NCBI GenBank assembly: GCA_964387955.1
Contig: CAYLXX010000007.1
Coordinates: 1 to 43,339 of the forward strand
Source: CAYLXX01 sp964387955
GTDB lineage: Bacteria > Patescibacteriota > Microgenomatia > UBA1406 > GWC2-37-13
Direction: 5' to 3'
Length of the DNA: 43,339 bases
Below, in pieces: positions 22,459 through 30,948 of the stretch (position 1 is the stretch's first letter; each line of letters starts with the position of its first letter). Under the pieces are notes generated by a model. The model worked only from the letters and a program-made list of their open reading frames with translations, was not told the origin of the DNA and did no database searches. Position numbers and translations under genes: made by a program.

Positions 22459-23079
22459 ATGAGATATAAAGGCCCCAAAAACCGCATAGCTAGACGAGAA
22501 AATATGGATCTTGGTCTTAAAACACCAGGCTCTAAATCTCATGCCAATCTTTTGAAAAAGCTCAATGTTTTCCCTGGTCAGCATGGTACTCGTGGTCGAC
22601 GCAAGATCTCAGAGCATGCACGACAACTGCGTGAGAAACAGAAATTGCGCTTTGCTTTTAATCTTTCAGAGAGCCAGATGAAAAATTATTTCAAACACTC
22701 AATCCGTAAAACCGGCAACACCGCTTTATTTTTATCTCAATATCTTGAAAAAAGACTTGATAATGTAATTTATCGCATGGGTTTTACGCCTACGCGAACA
22801 GCAGCTCGGCAATTGGTCGCCCATGGACACATCAAAGTAAACGACAAGAATATGAAAGTGCCTTCTTATCAAGTAAGAGTGGGCGACGTGATAACCTTCG
22901 CCAACCCCAAAACCCAAAAAATCCCCGCAATTTCTACATCACTTGAGAGAAAAGATACTATAATTCCTCATTGGATCGAGAAAAAGGGAGTCGCCGGCAA
23001 GTTGACCGCCGAGCCGACAGCAGATATTTTAGACAAACAAGTCAATTTAAGGTTGGTTGTTGAGTTTTACTCAAGATAA
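22459..23079 (+). CDS. rpsD: 30S ribosomal protein S4
   Basis: 206 residues. It lacks the N-terminal zinc cysteines, so it is the C-minus form, unlike S14, L33, L36 and L24 here. RLDNVIYRMGFTPTRTAARQ and VAHGHIKVNDKNMKVPSY form the S4 RNA-binding domain. S4 starts 30S assembly and in E. coli represses the alpha operon. 26 nt precede rpoA. Confidence 0.97.
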   Translation: MRYKGPKNRIARRENMDLGLKTPGSKSHANLLKKLNVFPGQHGTRGRRKISEHARQLREKQKLRFAFNLSESQMKNYFKHSIRKTGNTALFLSQYLEKRLDNVIYRMGFTPTRTAARQLVAHGHIKVNDKNMKVPSYQVRVGDVITFANPKTQKIPAISTSLERKDTIIPHWIEKKGVAGKLTAEPTADILDKQVNLRLVVEFYSR

Positions 23080-23091
23080 TTTATTAATTTT

Positions 23092-23097
23092 TATATT
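23092..23097 (+). promoter_or_regulatory. Possible -10 before rpoA
   Basis: TATATT lies 8 nt before the rpoA ATG in a 26-nt AT-rich gap. No -35 match; the region is T-rich and chance is a real possibility. Confidence 0.25.
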
Positions 23098-23105
23098 TTC
23101 AACAT

Positions 23106-24032
23106 ATGTTAGACCCAATGTTTTTAACTAAAACCGAAGACCAGACTGGCGATCATGGTCGATTCGTTTTCGAGCCCTTAGCTGCAAGTTTCGGAGAGAG
23201 CATGGGAAATGCGCTTCGACGCACTCTTTTGTCATCTTTACCAGGAGCAGCTGTCAGTTATGTCAAGATTGAGGGTGCTCAGCATATGTTTGCAACCTTG
23301 AAAGGCGTCAAAGAATCAGTACTTGATATAGTCTTGAATCTTAAACAACTTAAATTCGAGGTTCCCGGTGATGAATCATACAAAATCTATCTTTCTGCCA
23401 AAGGTGCAGGTAAGGTATATGCCAAAGACATAGAGGGTGAAGCCAAAGTCGTCAATGGCGATGTGTATCTTGCCGAAATCACCGATCCCAAAGGTAAACT
23501 CGAGATCGAAGCTATAGTTGAAAAAGGCTATGGATTTGTCGCAGCTGAAGAAAAAGAGTCTAAAGAGAGCGGTTTTATTACCGTTGATTCATCTTTTTCG
23601 CCAGTTAAAAAAGTGACGTTTAAAGTCGAAGATACTCGTGTTGGCCGTAAGTCAAATTATGACCGTTTAATCCTTGAAGTTTGGACAGATGGCAGCATAA
23701 GTCCAAAAGATGCAGTTGGTGATTCATGTAAAATCCTTGAGAAACATTTTAGCCATGTTTTCTCAGGTCGTGATACAGCTGAAGACAAAACTCAGGAGTC
23801 GGTAACTGAAGAGCGTAAAGATGAAGTTGCATCTCAGTTAAACGATATCATTATCGACGAGTTAAATCTTCCTTCACGTGTTATTAATGCTCTCTTGAGG
23901 GAAAATATCGAGACAGTTGCTGACCTTATTAAACGAGGCCGCGAGAACCTAGTTGGTCTCAAGGGCGTTGGTCGTAAGTCACTGGACTTGATCGATGAAG
24001 AGCTCAAGAAAATGAATATTGAATTAAAATAA
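23106..24032 (+). CDS. rpoA: RNA polymerase alpha subunit
   Basis: 308 residues. The N-terminal dimerisation domain shows FGESMGNALRRTLLSSLPG, and the C-terminal domain (about 245-308) shows NALLRENIETVADLI and LKGVGRKSLDLIDEEL, the helix-hairpin-helix that binds UP elements and activators. It nucleates core polymerase assembly. Its place between rpsD and rplQ is classical. Confidence 0.97.
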   Translation: MLDPMFLTKTEDQTGDHGRFVFEPLAASFGESMGNALRRTLLSSLPGAAVSYVKIEGAQHMFATLKGVKESVLDIVLNLKQLKFEVPGDESYKIYLSAKGAGKVYAKDIEGEAKVVNGDVYLAEITDPKGKLEIEAIVEKGYGFVAAEEKESKESGFITVDSSFSPVKKVTFKVEDTRVGRKSNYDRLILEVWTDGSISPKDAVGDSCKILEKHFSHVFSGRDTAEDKTQESVTEERKDEVASQLNDIIIDELNLPSRVINALLRENIETVADLIKRGRENLVGLKGVGRKSLDLIDEELKKMNIELK

Positions 24033-24036
24033 ATCT

Positions 24037-24507
24037 ATGAGACACGGTCACCGCAAATTAAGATTCGGAGCAGGTATAGACGCCAATCGCATGATGTTGC
24101 GTAAGCTTGCTTACAACTTTATAAAAAGCGGTAAAATGATCACCACCGAGAAACGAGCTAAAGCTCTCAGGATTTATCTTGAGACGATTGTTCATAAATC
24201 CAAAGAGGAAACAGATGCCAACAAAAATTTCCTTCTTAAAAAACTTGGTTCACCAGCACTAATCAAGGTGCTATATAGTCAAATTGGACCAGCGGTGAAA
24301 GAAAAGTCGAGCGGATTTGTGACTATAAAAAGATTGCATCCTCGTTTGTCAGATGGAGCGGCTATGACTGAAATCAAATGGAGCATGCCAGTCGTCATGG
24401 AGGAACATAAAGTTGAGCCAGTTGTAGGTGCCGCTGCGAGTGAAGTCAAAGCCCCTAAGACTGTTACTAAACCACGAGCAGCCAAAAAAGCCACCAAAAC
24501 AAAATAA
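24037..24507 (+). CDS. rplQ: 50S ribosomal protein L17 with added tail
   Basis: 156 residues against about 120 in most bacteria. The core starts MRHGHRKLRFGAGIDANR and includes LAYNFIKSGKMITTEKRAKA. A ~35-residue Ala/Lys/Val tail (VTKPRAAKKATKTK at the end) is added. L17 lies at the tunnel exit. 2 nt to rplM. Confidence 0.96.
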   Translation: MRHGHRKLRFGAGIDANRMMLRKLAYNFIKSGKMITTEKRAKALRIYLETIVHKSKEETDANKNFLLKKLGSPALIKVLYSQIGPAVKEKSSGFVTIKRLHPRLSDGAAMTEIKWSMPVVMEEHKVEPVVGAAASEVKAPKTVTKPRAAKKATKTK

Positions 24508-24509
24508 CT

Positions 24510-24938
24510 ATGACACATTTAACTCATTCCACCAAAACAATTTCCGAGAATAAAGTTATTCGCTCGTGGCACCATGTTGATGTATCTGGTAAAAGACTCG
24601 GTCGTATCGCCAACACCATCAGTTTATATTTACAAGGTAAACATAAAGTCGAATACGTACCCAACATCGATGTCGGTGACTACGTAGTCGTAACCAACGC
24701 CAAAAAAGTTGTGTTAACCGGCCGCAAAACTGATGCCAAGGTGTATACTTCTTACTCTGGATATCCAGGTGGTTTACGTAAAGTACCATTTTCAACCATG
24801 ATTGAGAAACGGCCGCAAGAAGTTGTTCGCCGAGCTGTTTCGGGGATGTTGCCTAAGAATAAATTACGCGACAAGCGCTTGGCCAGATTGTTTGTTTATC
24901 CAGATGCAACTCACCCATATCAAGATAAAATTAAATAA
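24510..24938 (+). CDS. rplM: 50S ribosomal protein L13
   Basis: 142 residues. WHHVDVSGKRLGRIANTIS, the conserved YSGYPGGLR and AVSGMLPKNKLRDKRLARL identify it. An early 50S assembly protein. The alpha-operon end followed by rplM-rpsI is common in Gram-positives and CPR. Confidence 0.97.
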   Translation: MTHLTHSTKTISENKVIRSWHHVDVSGKRLGRIANTISLYLQGKHKVEYVPNIDVGDYVVVTNAKKVVLTGRKTDAKVYTSYSGYPGGLRKVPFSTMIEKRPQEVVRRAVSGMLPKNKLRDKRLARLFVYPDATHPYQDKIK

Positions 24939-24943
24939 TATCC

Positions 24944-25399
24944 ATGCCTAAAAAACCTAAAACAACCAAATATTACGAAGCAGTCGGCCGCCGCAAAGAA
25001 GCAGTCGCTCGTGTCAGAATGTATGTACCAGGTAAAGAAAAATCGATCACTCTTGACGGCAAAAAAATTGGTCAAGGCGAAGTTTTTGTCAACAATCGAC
25101 CTTTGAGTACTTTTTTTGCCAGCGAAATTGATCGCAAAAAGTGTTTAACTCCTCTCACGTTAACCGACAATGCAGATAGATTTGCTATCTCAATCATTGT
25201 CGCCGGCGGCGGCCGTACAGGCCAAATAGAGGCTATTTCCCATGGATTATCACGGGCGCTTGTTGTGCTAGACACAGACACTCATAAAAAGCTTCTTAAA
25301 ACTCACGGACTACTTACACGAGACTCACGTACTCGCGAACGACGCAAAGTCGGCATGGGCGGTAAAGCTCGACGCGCAAAACAGTCTCCAAAGCGTTAA
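24944..25399 (+). CDS. rpsI: 30S ribosomal protein S9
   Basis: 151 residues, with an N-terminal MPKKPKTTKYYEAVGRRKEA and a basic tail ending in KRAKQ-like KARRAKQSPKR; the Arg/Lys tail reaches the P-site tRNA anticodon. GGGRTGQIEAISHGLSRALV is diagnostic. It is the last gene of the ribosomal block. No terminator hairpin follows within the 22 nt before the next gene. Confidence 0.97.
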   Translation: MPKKPKTTKYYEAVGRRKEAVARVRMYVPGKEKSITLDGKKIGQGEVFVNNRPLSTFFASEIDRKKCLTPLTLTDNADRFAISIIVAGGGRTGQIEAISHGLSRALVVLDTDTHKKLLKTHGLLTRDSRTRERRKVGMGGKARRAKQSPKR

Positions 25400-25404
25400 C
25401 AATC

Positions 25405-25413
25405 TGCTATACA
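25405..25413 (+). promoter_or_regulatory. Extended -10 for the unknown gene at 25422
   Basis: TGCTATACA (25405-25413) ends 8 nt before the ATG. No -35 match. A leaderless transcript is predicted. Confidence 0.45.
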
Positions 25414-25421
25414 ATGTTCTT

Positions 25422-26042
25422 ATGGCAGAGTCTGATAAGGCATTGGGTAAACCAAACGATCTTGATATAGTAGTCAGTAAACTTGCAGAACTTTCCCAGC
25501 CTCCTTCTGAACACGTTCAATATGAAGTAATTCAACACGATGGTAAGACGACTATTAAAATAACTCACTCAGAGCTATTAAAAGGCAACGAAAAGCAACC
25601 CGGCTTTGTCACAACCGAGCTGCGATATGGTCAGAATAAGCAATTATCTGAAATTGCTGTTCGAACAAGCGGCGAAAACGCGGAGATTATTGACCCAGCC
25701 TATACACAAGAAGAGCTTGAGGAAAATTGGCAATGGAGTCAGTCCCATAAAGACGAGCCGCCAGGTGAGCCGCTCGACCCAGAAATTTATAAGCAAGTAA
25801 ATTATCCTTTAAGTCCACAAGTTGGATTACTGCCAATGACTGAATACAAAAGAGAGGAGCCAGGTAAATTTTCAATGGATATATACTATCAGCCGATAGC
25901 CAGAAAAGGCCAACTTTCGCCGGCAACCTCTGTTACTGAAGCCTTTGGCCATATGAACATACCATTAGACTTTACCTCACGCGGCGATACGAGCAGTATA
26001 ACTCCAGAGACCGTACCTGCACTTCTTCGGGTGGGCCCATAG
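25422..26042 (+). CDS. Unknown acidic protein, 206 aa
   Basis: No family recognised. The product has no signal peptide or membrane helix. It is acidic and rich in Glu, Pro and Gln, with EELEENWQWSQSHKDEPPGE in the middle and a Ser/Thr/Pro-rich C-terminal third. The N-terminal half (about 30-90) alternates hydrophobic and polar residues as in beta strands (YEVIQHDGKTTIKITHSEL). It follows rpsI by 22 nt and has its own -10. It could be an independent gene or be read from the ribosomal transcript. Its general style resembles the unknown gene at 1949: soluble, single, near-leaderless. Confidence 0.6.
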   Translation: MAESDKALGKPNDLDIVVSKLAELSQPPSEHVQYEVIQHDGKTTIKITHSELLKGNEKQPGFVTTELRYGQNKQLSEIAVRTSGENAEIIDPAYTQEELEENWQWSQSHKDEPPGEPLDPEIYKQVNYPLSPQVGLLPMTEYKREEPGKFSMDIYYQPIARKGQLSPATSVTEAFGHMNIPLDFTSRGDTSSITPETVPALLRVGP

Positions 26043-26053
26043 TCTCAACTTGA

Positions 26054-26059
26054 TATAAT
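26054..26059 (+). promoter_or_regulatory. -10 box of the polysaccharide operon
   Basis: TATAAT ends 7 nt before the ATG at 26067. The -35 region is not recognisable. Leaderless start predicted for the first glycosyltransferase. Confidence 0.5.
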
Positions 26060-26066
26060 TAACCTC

Positions 26067-26954
26067 ATGGTAGAACTTTCAGTAATCATTCTTTCCTATA
26101 ACACCCAAGAGCTGACCCGAAACTGCCTTACAACCTTGCTTTCTGCCTTATCCAATTCCAAACTTACATCGGAAGTAATAGTCATCGATAACGCTTCGGT
26201 AGATGATTCACCTGCCATGCTTGACTCAATGAAGAAAAATGCAGTAGGCACTGCTGATCTAAAAGTTATTAAAAACCGTGACAATGCAGGATTCACGAAA
26301 GGTAATAACCAGGGAATTGCTCATGCGCAAGGAGAATATATACTTTTTTTAAACTCCGATGTTACTGTCGATGACGTCAACTTTGATGAGATTATACGCT
26401 ACATGGATCAAAACAAAGACGTAGGAGCCATGACGGTAAAAGTATTATTGTCCACAGGCGGTATCGATCCAGCTTCGCATCGGGGCTTCCCAACGCCCTG
26501 GAACTCATTTGCCTATTTCTCCAAGTTGGAAACGCTTTTAGCTCATGGACCTCTGGCTAAAATCTTTGGAGGGTATCATTTAACGTACCAGAAACTAGAC
26601 ACAATTCACGAGATTGATTCACCAACTGGCGCTTTTTTCCTAACTCGTAAACAACTGCTTGAGAAACTCAATGGCCTGGACGAGCATTTTTTTATGTATG
26701 GCGAAGATATAGATTTGGCTTATCGTATTAAGCAATCAGGTTACAAAATTATTTACTACCCGCTGTATACAGTTACTCACTATAAACATAAAAGTGGCCT
26801 CAAAAGCGAAAATACTGCAGTCAAAAAACGCGTCCATGCAAGTTTTTATGAATCAATGAAAATTTTTTACAAAAAACATTACGAGAAAAAATATCCAAAT
26901 TGGTTAAGCAATATCATCTACTCAGTTATTGATTTAAAAAAGAGGTTTTCATGA
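26067..26954 (+). CDS. Family 2 glycosyltransferase, WbbL-like
   Basis: 295 residues, GT-A fold. ELSVIILSYNTQELTRNCL (nucleotide site), VIVIDNASVDDS, NAGFTKGNNQGI and LFLNSDV (metal-binding region) are followed by GLDEHFFMYGEDIDLAYRIK with the catalytic acidic residues. The closest known style is rhamnosyl- or mannosyltransferases of O-antigen and wall polysaccharides; the sugar is not readable. First gene of a five-gene unit in which each start overlaps or closely follows the previous stop (4 nt overlap with the next gene). Confidence 0.88.
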   Translation: MVELSVIILSYNTQELTRNCLTTLLSALSNSKLTSEVIVIDNASVDDSPAMLDSMKKNAVGTADLKVIKNRDNAGFTKGNNQGIAHAQGEYILFLNSDVTVDDVNFDEIIRYMDQNKDVGAMTVKVLLSTGGIDPASHRGFPTPWNSFAYFSKLETLLAHGPLAKIFGGYHLTYQKLDTIHEIDSPTGAFFLTRKQLLEKLNGLDEHFFMYGEDIDLAYRIKQSGYKIIYYPLYTVTHYKHKSGLKSENTAVKKRVHASFYESMKIFYKKHYEKKYPNWLSNIIYSVIDLKKRFS

Positions 26955-28036
26955 AACGCATCGGTATCGACGCCAGACTCTATTTTCAAACTGGTGTTGG
27001 TGTTTACCTACGCAATTTTTTACATTACCTGCAAGAGGTTTCATCTGATGAGATGGAATTTTATGTTTATCTTATGCAGTCAGATAGCGACAAGATAACA
27101 TTTCACAAAAAAAATTTCATCAAGCGGGAAGTCTCTTACCAGTGGCACAGTTTGAACGAGCAAATTGGATTCCTTAACATGCTCAACAAAGACAATCTAG
27201 ACCTTATGCATTTTACCTATTTTAGCTACCCGATTTTTTACCGCAAAAAATTTATCGCCACAATTCATGATACGATTCTTCTTCAGCATAAAACTGGTAA
27301 AGCTTCGACACGCTCACCAATTGCCTATGAGATCAAACACTTTGGTGCCAAACTAGCTTTTTCGACGCAGATGCGGTATGCCAGTAAGATTATTACGCCT
27401 TCAAAAACTGTCAAGCAAGAGCTTGTGCGTCTGTTTGGTCGGGAAGAAAAAATAGTGCCCATATATGAAGGTGTCAACTACGAATATATTAAAGCAACAG
27501 AAGATACATCTCTTAAAACAGTATTTAAAGATGACGACTTTTTTATATATGTTGGTAATTTTTACCCTCACAAAAATATTGAGTCGTTAATACAAGCCTT
27601 CGCACGCGTCTCCACCAACAAAAAACTTATCCTTGCTGGCCCGGAAGATTTTTTTAGGAAACAAATGCAAGAACTTGTAGATAAGCTGGGACAAAATCAG
27701 CGCATATTTTTTTATAAAAAACCCACCAACAGCCAGCTCATATATTTTTACAAACATGCACTGGCACTTATTCACCCGTCGTTGTCTGAGGGATTTTGTT
27801 TACCGCTGGTTGAGGCGGCTTACTATAAACTCCCGGTGATTGCGTCGGATATTCCAATTTTTCGCGAAGTAATTGATCACGCTTATCAGGCATTTGATCC
27901 TCATGATGAAGCAGGTATTGCTCATGCAATCGAGAATTTTCTGAAAGAAAAAAAACATGCTGCTCCAGCCCTACTCGCGGAATTTTCCTTCAAGTCCATG
28001 ACTGAAAAAATATTTGCACTCTACCAAACAGTATGA
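26951..28036 (+). CDS. Family 4 glycosyltransferase
   Basis: 361 residues, GT-B fold. KRIGIDARLYFQTGVGVYLR is a typical start; IATIHDTI and ASKIITPSKTVKQEL lie in the N-terminal half; FIYVGNFYPHKNIESLIQAF and HPSLSEGFCLPLVEAAYYKL (donor-binding EX7E-type region) mark the C-terminal half. Retaining transferase for NDP-sugars, probably adding mannose or a related sugar to the same glycan as its neighbours. Overlaps both flanking genes by 4 nt. Confidence 0.88.
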   Translation: MKRIGIDARLYFQTGVGVYLRNFLHYLQEVSSDEMEFYVYLMQSDSDKITFHKKNFIKREVSYQWHSLNEQIGFLNMLNKDNLDLMHFTYFSYPIFYRKKFIATIHDTILLQHKTGKASTRSPIAYEIKHFGAKLAFSTQMRYASKIITPSKTVKQELVRLFGREEKIVPIYEGVNYEYIKATEDTSLKTVFKDDDFFIYVGNFYPHKNIESLIQAFARVSTNKKLILAGPEDFFRKQMQELVDKLGQNQRIFFYKKPTNSQLIYFYKHALALIHPSLSEGFCLPLVEAAYYKLPVIASDIPIFREVIDHAYQAFDPHDEAGIAHAIENFLKEKKHAAPALLAEFSFKSMTEKIFALYQTV

Positions 28037-29139
28037 AAGGCAAGACAGCTATCGTGTACGACTGGATAGATAAATGGGGTGGAGTTGAACGGTTGCTTTT
28101 AGTACTCCACGATATGTTCCCTGATGCTGATTTTTATACTTCGTATTATGATCCAGCAAAGGCTAGTTGGGCTAAAGATTTGGCGATAACTTCCTCGTTT
28201 ATGCAGAAGTTACCTGATTTTATAAAAGCAAGCAGAATTTTGTCACTCTCTTTTTACCCGTATGCCTTCGAGTCGTTTAATTTTTCAGATTACCAGGTAG
28301 TTATCTCGGTTTCCTCATCATTTGCCAAAGGCGTTATCACTAAGCCTCAAACACTACATATAGCGTATTTGTTGACTCCTACACGCTACTTATGGACTCA
28401 TGAGGCTGAGTATGCGAGTGAGACGACAAGAAGTGTGGGTAAATTTTTTATCAATCATCTCAAAGAATGGGATAGGATTGCTGCGACAAGACCCGACCAG
28501 ATTGTATCGATTTCTCAGACTGTCGCTGATCGCTGCCGTAATTACTACGATCGATCATCAACTGTTATCTACCCGCCGTTTGATACATCATATTGGGGTG
28601 CATTCAAAAAAGTTTCTCCGCTTGAGGAAGACTATTATCTTTTAGTCAGCCGGCTTGAACCTTATAAAAAAGTTGATCAAGTTTTGGAGGCATTTACGAC
28701 TTTACCCGAGCAGAAACTGATCGTGATCGGTGAGGGGAGTCAGTTTAAGGCGCTTAGGGCTAAAGCCTCTCATAACGTTGAGTTTTTGTCTCAAGTAACC
28801 GATCAAAAACTCGCCCAATATTATACACACGCTCGAGCGCTTATAATGCCGCAGGAGGAAGATTTTGGGTATGTGGCACTCGAGGCGCAATTTTTTGGGA
28901 GTCCGGTGATCGCTTATCGCAAAGGCGGCGCAGTCGAAACAATTATCGAGGAGAAAACGGGTATTTTTTATGATGATCAGACTGCCGAATCCCTTAAAAA
29001 CACTATTCAAAAATTTGATATAATATCTAACAAGTTCAGAGAAGGACTGAAGAGACGAGCCGCGCCGTACTTGGCGCAATTTGGCCGTAAGCGATTTGAG
29101 ACAGAGTTTAAGGATTTTATTCAATCAAAACTTATATGA
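28033..29139 (+). CDS. Family 4 glycosyltransferase, WbaZ-like
   Basis: 368 residues. KTAIVYDWIDKWGGVERLL at the start and HIAYLLTPTRYLWTH near residue 115 match the group of mannosyltransferases that includes WbaZ; the C-terminal half has YLLVSRLEPYKKVDQVLEAF and MPQEEDFGYVALEAQFFG. Lying directly upstream of manC by ATGA overlap, it probably uses GDP-mannose. Specificity is inference. Confidence 0.87.
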   Translation: MKGKTAIVYDWIDKWGGVERLLLVLHDMFPDADFYTSYYDPAKASWAKDLAITSSFMQKLPDFIKASRILSLSFYPYAFESFNFSDYQVVISVSSSFAKGVITKPQTLHIAYLLTPTRYLWTHEAEYASETTRSVGKFFINHLKEWDRIAATRPDQIVSISQTVADRCRNYYDRSSTVIYPPFDTSYWGAFKKVSPLEEDYYLLVSRLEPYKKVDQVLEAFTTLPEQKLIVIGEGSQFKALRAKASHNVEFLSQVTDQKLAQYYTHARALIMPQEEDFGYVALEAQFFGSPVIAYRKGGAVETIIEEKTGIFYDDQTAESLKNTIQKFDIISNKFREGLKRRAAPYLAQFGRKRFETEFKDFIQSKLI

Positions 29140-30224
29140 AAGCAATTATCTTTGCAGGTGGTGTAGGGACACGGCTCTGGCCAGTTTCGCGCAAACGCTC
29201 CCCTAAACAATTTGAAAAAATTATTGGCAATCAATCGACGCTGCAATCATACATAAGTCTTCTGTTACCAGATTTTTCACCTAAAGATATTTATGTTGCC
29301 ACAGGGCAGGAATATGTCGATCTTGTCAAAAAACAGCTCGATTTTTTACCAGCAGAAAACGTTATAGGAGAGCCAAGCCGAAAAGATGTGGGGCCGGCGG
29401 TCGCATTTTGGGCGGGCTACTTAGCTCGTAAATTCCCCGATGAACCGATGTTTATTTTGTGGAGCGACCATCTGATTCGCGACCGCGAGAAATTTTTACA
29501 AATCATGAAATCTGTTAACGAATCCCTGAAAGAAAACCCACAAAAAGTGATTTATTTTGGTCATAAGGCTCGTTTTGCTTCGACCAATCTTGGATGGATT
29601 GAAACCGGCAAAACGCTTAAAACGTATAGTGACATTAAATTTCACGAATTCAAAGGATTTAAATATAAGCCCGAGAGAGACGTTGCCGAAAAGTGGTTTG
29701 CCGATAGCGAGCATTACTGCTGGAATCTGGGAAGTTTTGCCTCAACTCCGCGTTATCTTTACAACCTTTTTCAGAAATTTGACCCCAAAATCTATGAGTT
29801 GACCGAAAAAATTTTGCAGTACGTTGATACCGCATCATTTAACCAAAAATTTGCCGAATTTTATAGCCAAATGCCATCCATACATGTCGATCACGCCATT
29901 GCAGAAAAACTTGCAAAAGAGTCGGCCTATGTTATCGTTGAAGATATCGGCTGGAGTGATGTTGGCGCTTGGGAAGCTCTCAAAGAAGCTCTAGAATCCA
30001 AAAAAGAAGACAACGTCACCAAAGGGCAAATATTTCTTACCGAGTCAGTGGACAATTTAGTCTATAACTATGAAGATAAGAAACTTATTGTCGGTATTGA
30101 CCTTGAAGATATGTTAGTCGTTAATACCGAAGATGTGCTTCTCGTAACCCGCAAAACTTCTGTACCAAAAGTTAAAAAACTCGTCGAGAGCTTTGAAGGG
30201 ACCGAAAACGAGCACCTGACGTAA
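29136..30224 (+). CDS. manC: Mannose-1-phosphate guanylyltransferase
   Basis: 362 residues. It makes GDP-mannose from mannose 1-phosphate and GTP. The signature FAGGVGTRLWPVSRKRSPKQ sits at residues 6-25; GEPSRKDVGPAVAFWAGYLA and WSDVGAWEAL follow. The phosphomannose isomerase domain fused in long ManC enzymes is absent, so mannose 1-phosphate must come from other genes. Cotranslated with the glycosyltransferase upstream. Confidence 0.93.
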   Translation: MKAIIFAGGVGTRLWPVSRKRSPKQFEKIIGNQSTLQSYISLLLPDFSPKDIYVATGQEYVDLVKKQLDFLPAENVIGEPSRKDVGPAVAFWAGYLARKFPDEPMFILWSDHLIRDREKFLQIMKSVNESLKENPQKVIYFGHKARFASTNLGWIETGKTLKTYSDIKFHEFKGFKYKPERDVAEKWFADSEHYCWNLGSFASTPRYLYNLFQKFDPKIYELTEKILQYVDTASFNQKFAEFYSQMPSIHVDHAIAEKLAKESAYVIVEDIGWSDVGAWEALKEALESKKEDNVTKGQIFLTESVDNLVYNYEDKKLIVGIDLEDMLVVNTEDVLLVTRKTSVPKVKKLVESFEGTENEHLT

Positions 30225-30237
30225 GTTAATTCAACCC

Positions 30238-30909
30238 ATGTTTAATCCTCTTCAAGTTTTCGAAGGCCAAACCTACGAAAAATACCTCAAACGTTTAATC
30301 GACATCATTGGTTCGTCAATTGTGATACTGCTTTTTTCACCTATTTGTCTGGTTGTAGCTGTCGCGATTAAGCTTACTTCTAACGGGCCGATTTTTGCCG
30401 ATATTCCCGAACGAGTTGGAGAAAACGCCCAAAATTTTAAAATGTATAAATTCAGATCCATGATTTCCAATGCCCATTATTTATTGCATACCGATGAAAA
30501 ATTTAAGAAGCTCTTTGAACAGTATAAAAAAGATAGTTATAAACTTAAAAAAGACCCCCGTATCACAAATGTTGGTAAGTTTATACGTAAACATTCAATC
30601 GACGAAATTCCCCAGCTTATCAATGTGCTCAAAGGAGAAATGAGTCTTGTGGGGCCACGCGCGTATTACCCAGATGAGCTTGAAAACCAGCAAGAGAAAT
30701 TTCCTCACACAAAACAGCTGGTGAAAAAAGTGCTGACTGTGAAACCAGGAATAACCGGCCTTTGGCAAGTATCGGGTCGATCTGAGATCAATTTCGACAA
30801 GCGCATCGCTATTGATGCCTATTACGTAGACACTATCTCCTTTTGGCAAGATCTTCGGATTATCTTTAAGACTCCGCTGGTGATGGTCACCGGAAAAGGT
30901 GCAATTTGA
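30238..30909 (+). CDS. Monotopic phosphoglycosyl transferase (sugar transferase)
   Basis: 223 residues, the catalytic core only (PF02397 type). A single hydrophobic segment (about 21-43, the re-entrant helix) with the basic KRLID before it; FKMYKFRSM; the Asp-Glu dyad in HSIDEIPQL; and SLVGPRAYYPDE and KPGITGLWQVSGRSEI. It links a sugar phosphate from a UDP-sugar to polyprenyl phosphate, the first membrane step of the glycan. Last gene of the operon, 13 nt after manC. Confidence 0.93.
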   Translation: MFNPLQVFEGQTYEKYLKRLIDIIGSSIVILLFSPICLVVAVAIKLTSNGPIFADIPERVGENAQNFKMYKFRSMISNAHYLLHTDEKFKKLFEQYKKDSYKLKKDPRITNVGKFIRKHSIDEIPQLINVLKGEMSLVGPRAYYPDELENQQEKFPHTKQLVKKVLTVKPGITGLWQVSGRSEINFDKRIAIDAYYVDTISFWQDLRIIFKTPLVMVTGKGAI

Positions 30910-30935
30910 GTTTTATTGGTGCAATTTTGTATAAT
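30906..30935 (+). promoter_or_regulatory. Promoter of the DUF4012 gene
   Basis: TTGAGT (30906-30911), 18-nt spacer, TATAAT (30930-30935). Transcription would begin around 30942, 7 nt before the ATG. The -35 overlaps the stop codon of the upstream gene. Confidence 0.6.
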
Positions 30936-30948
30936 ATATCCTTAACCT

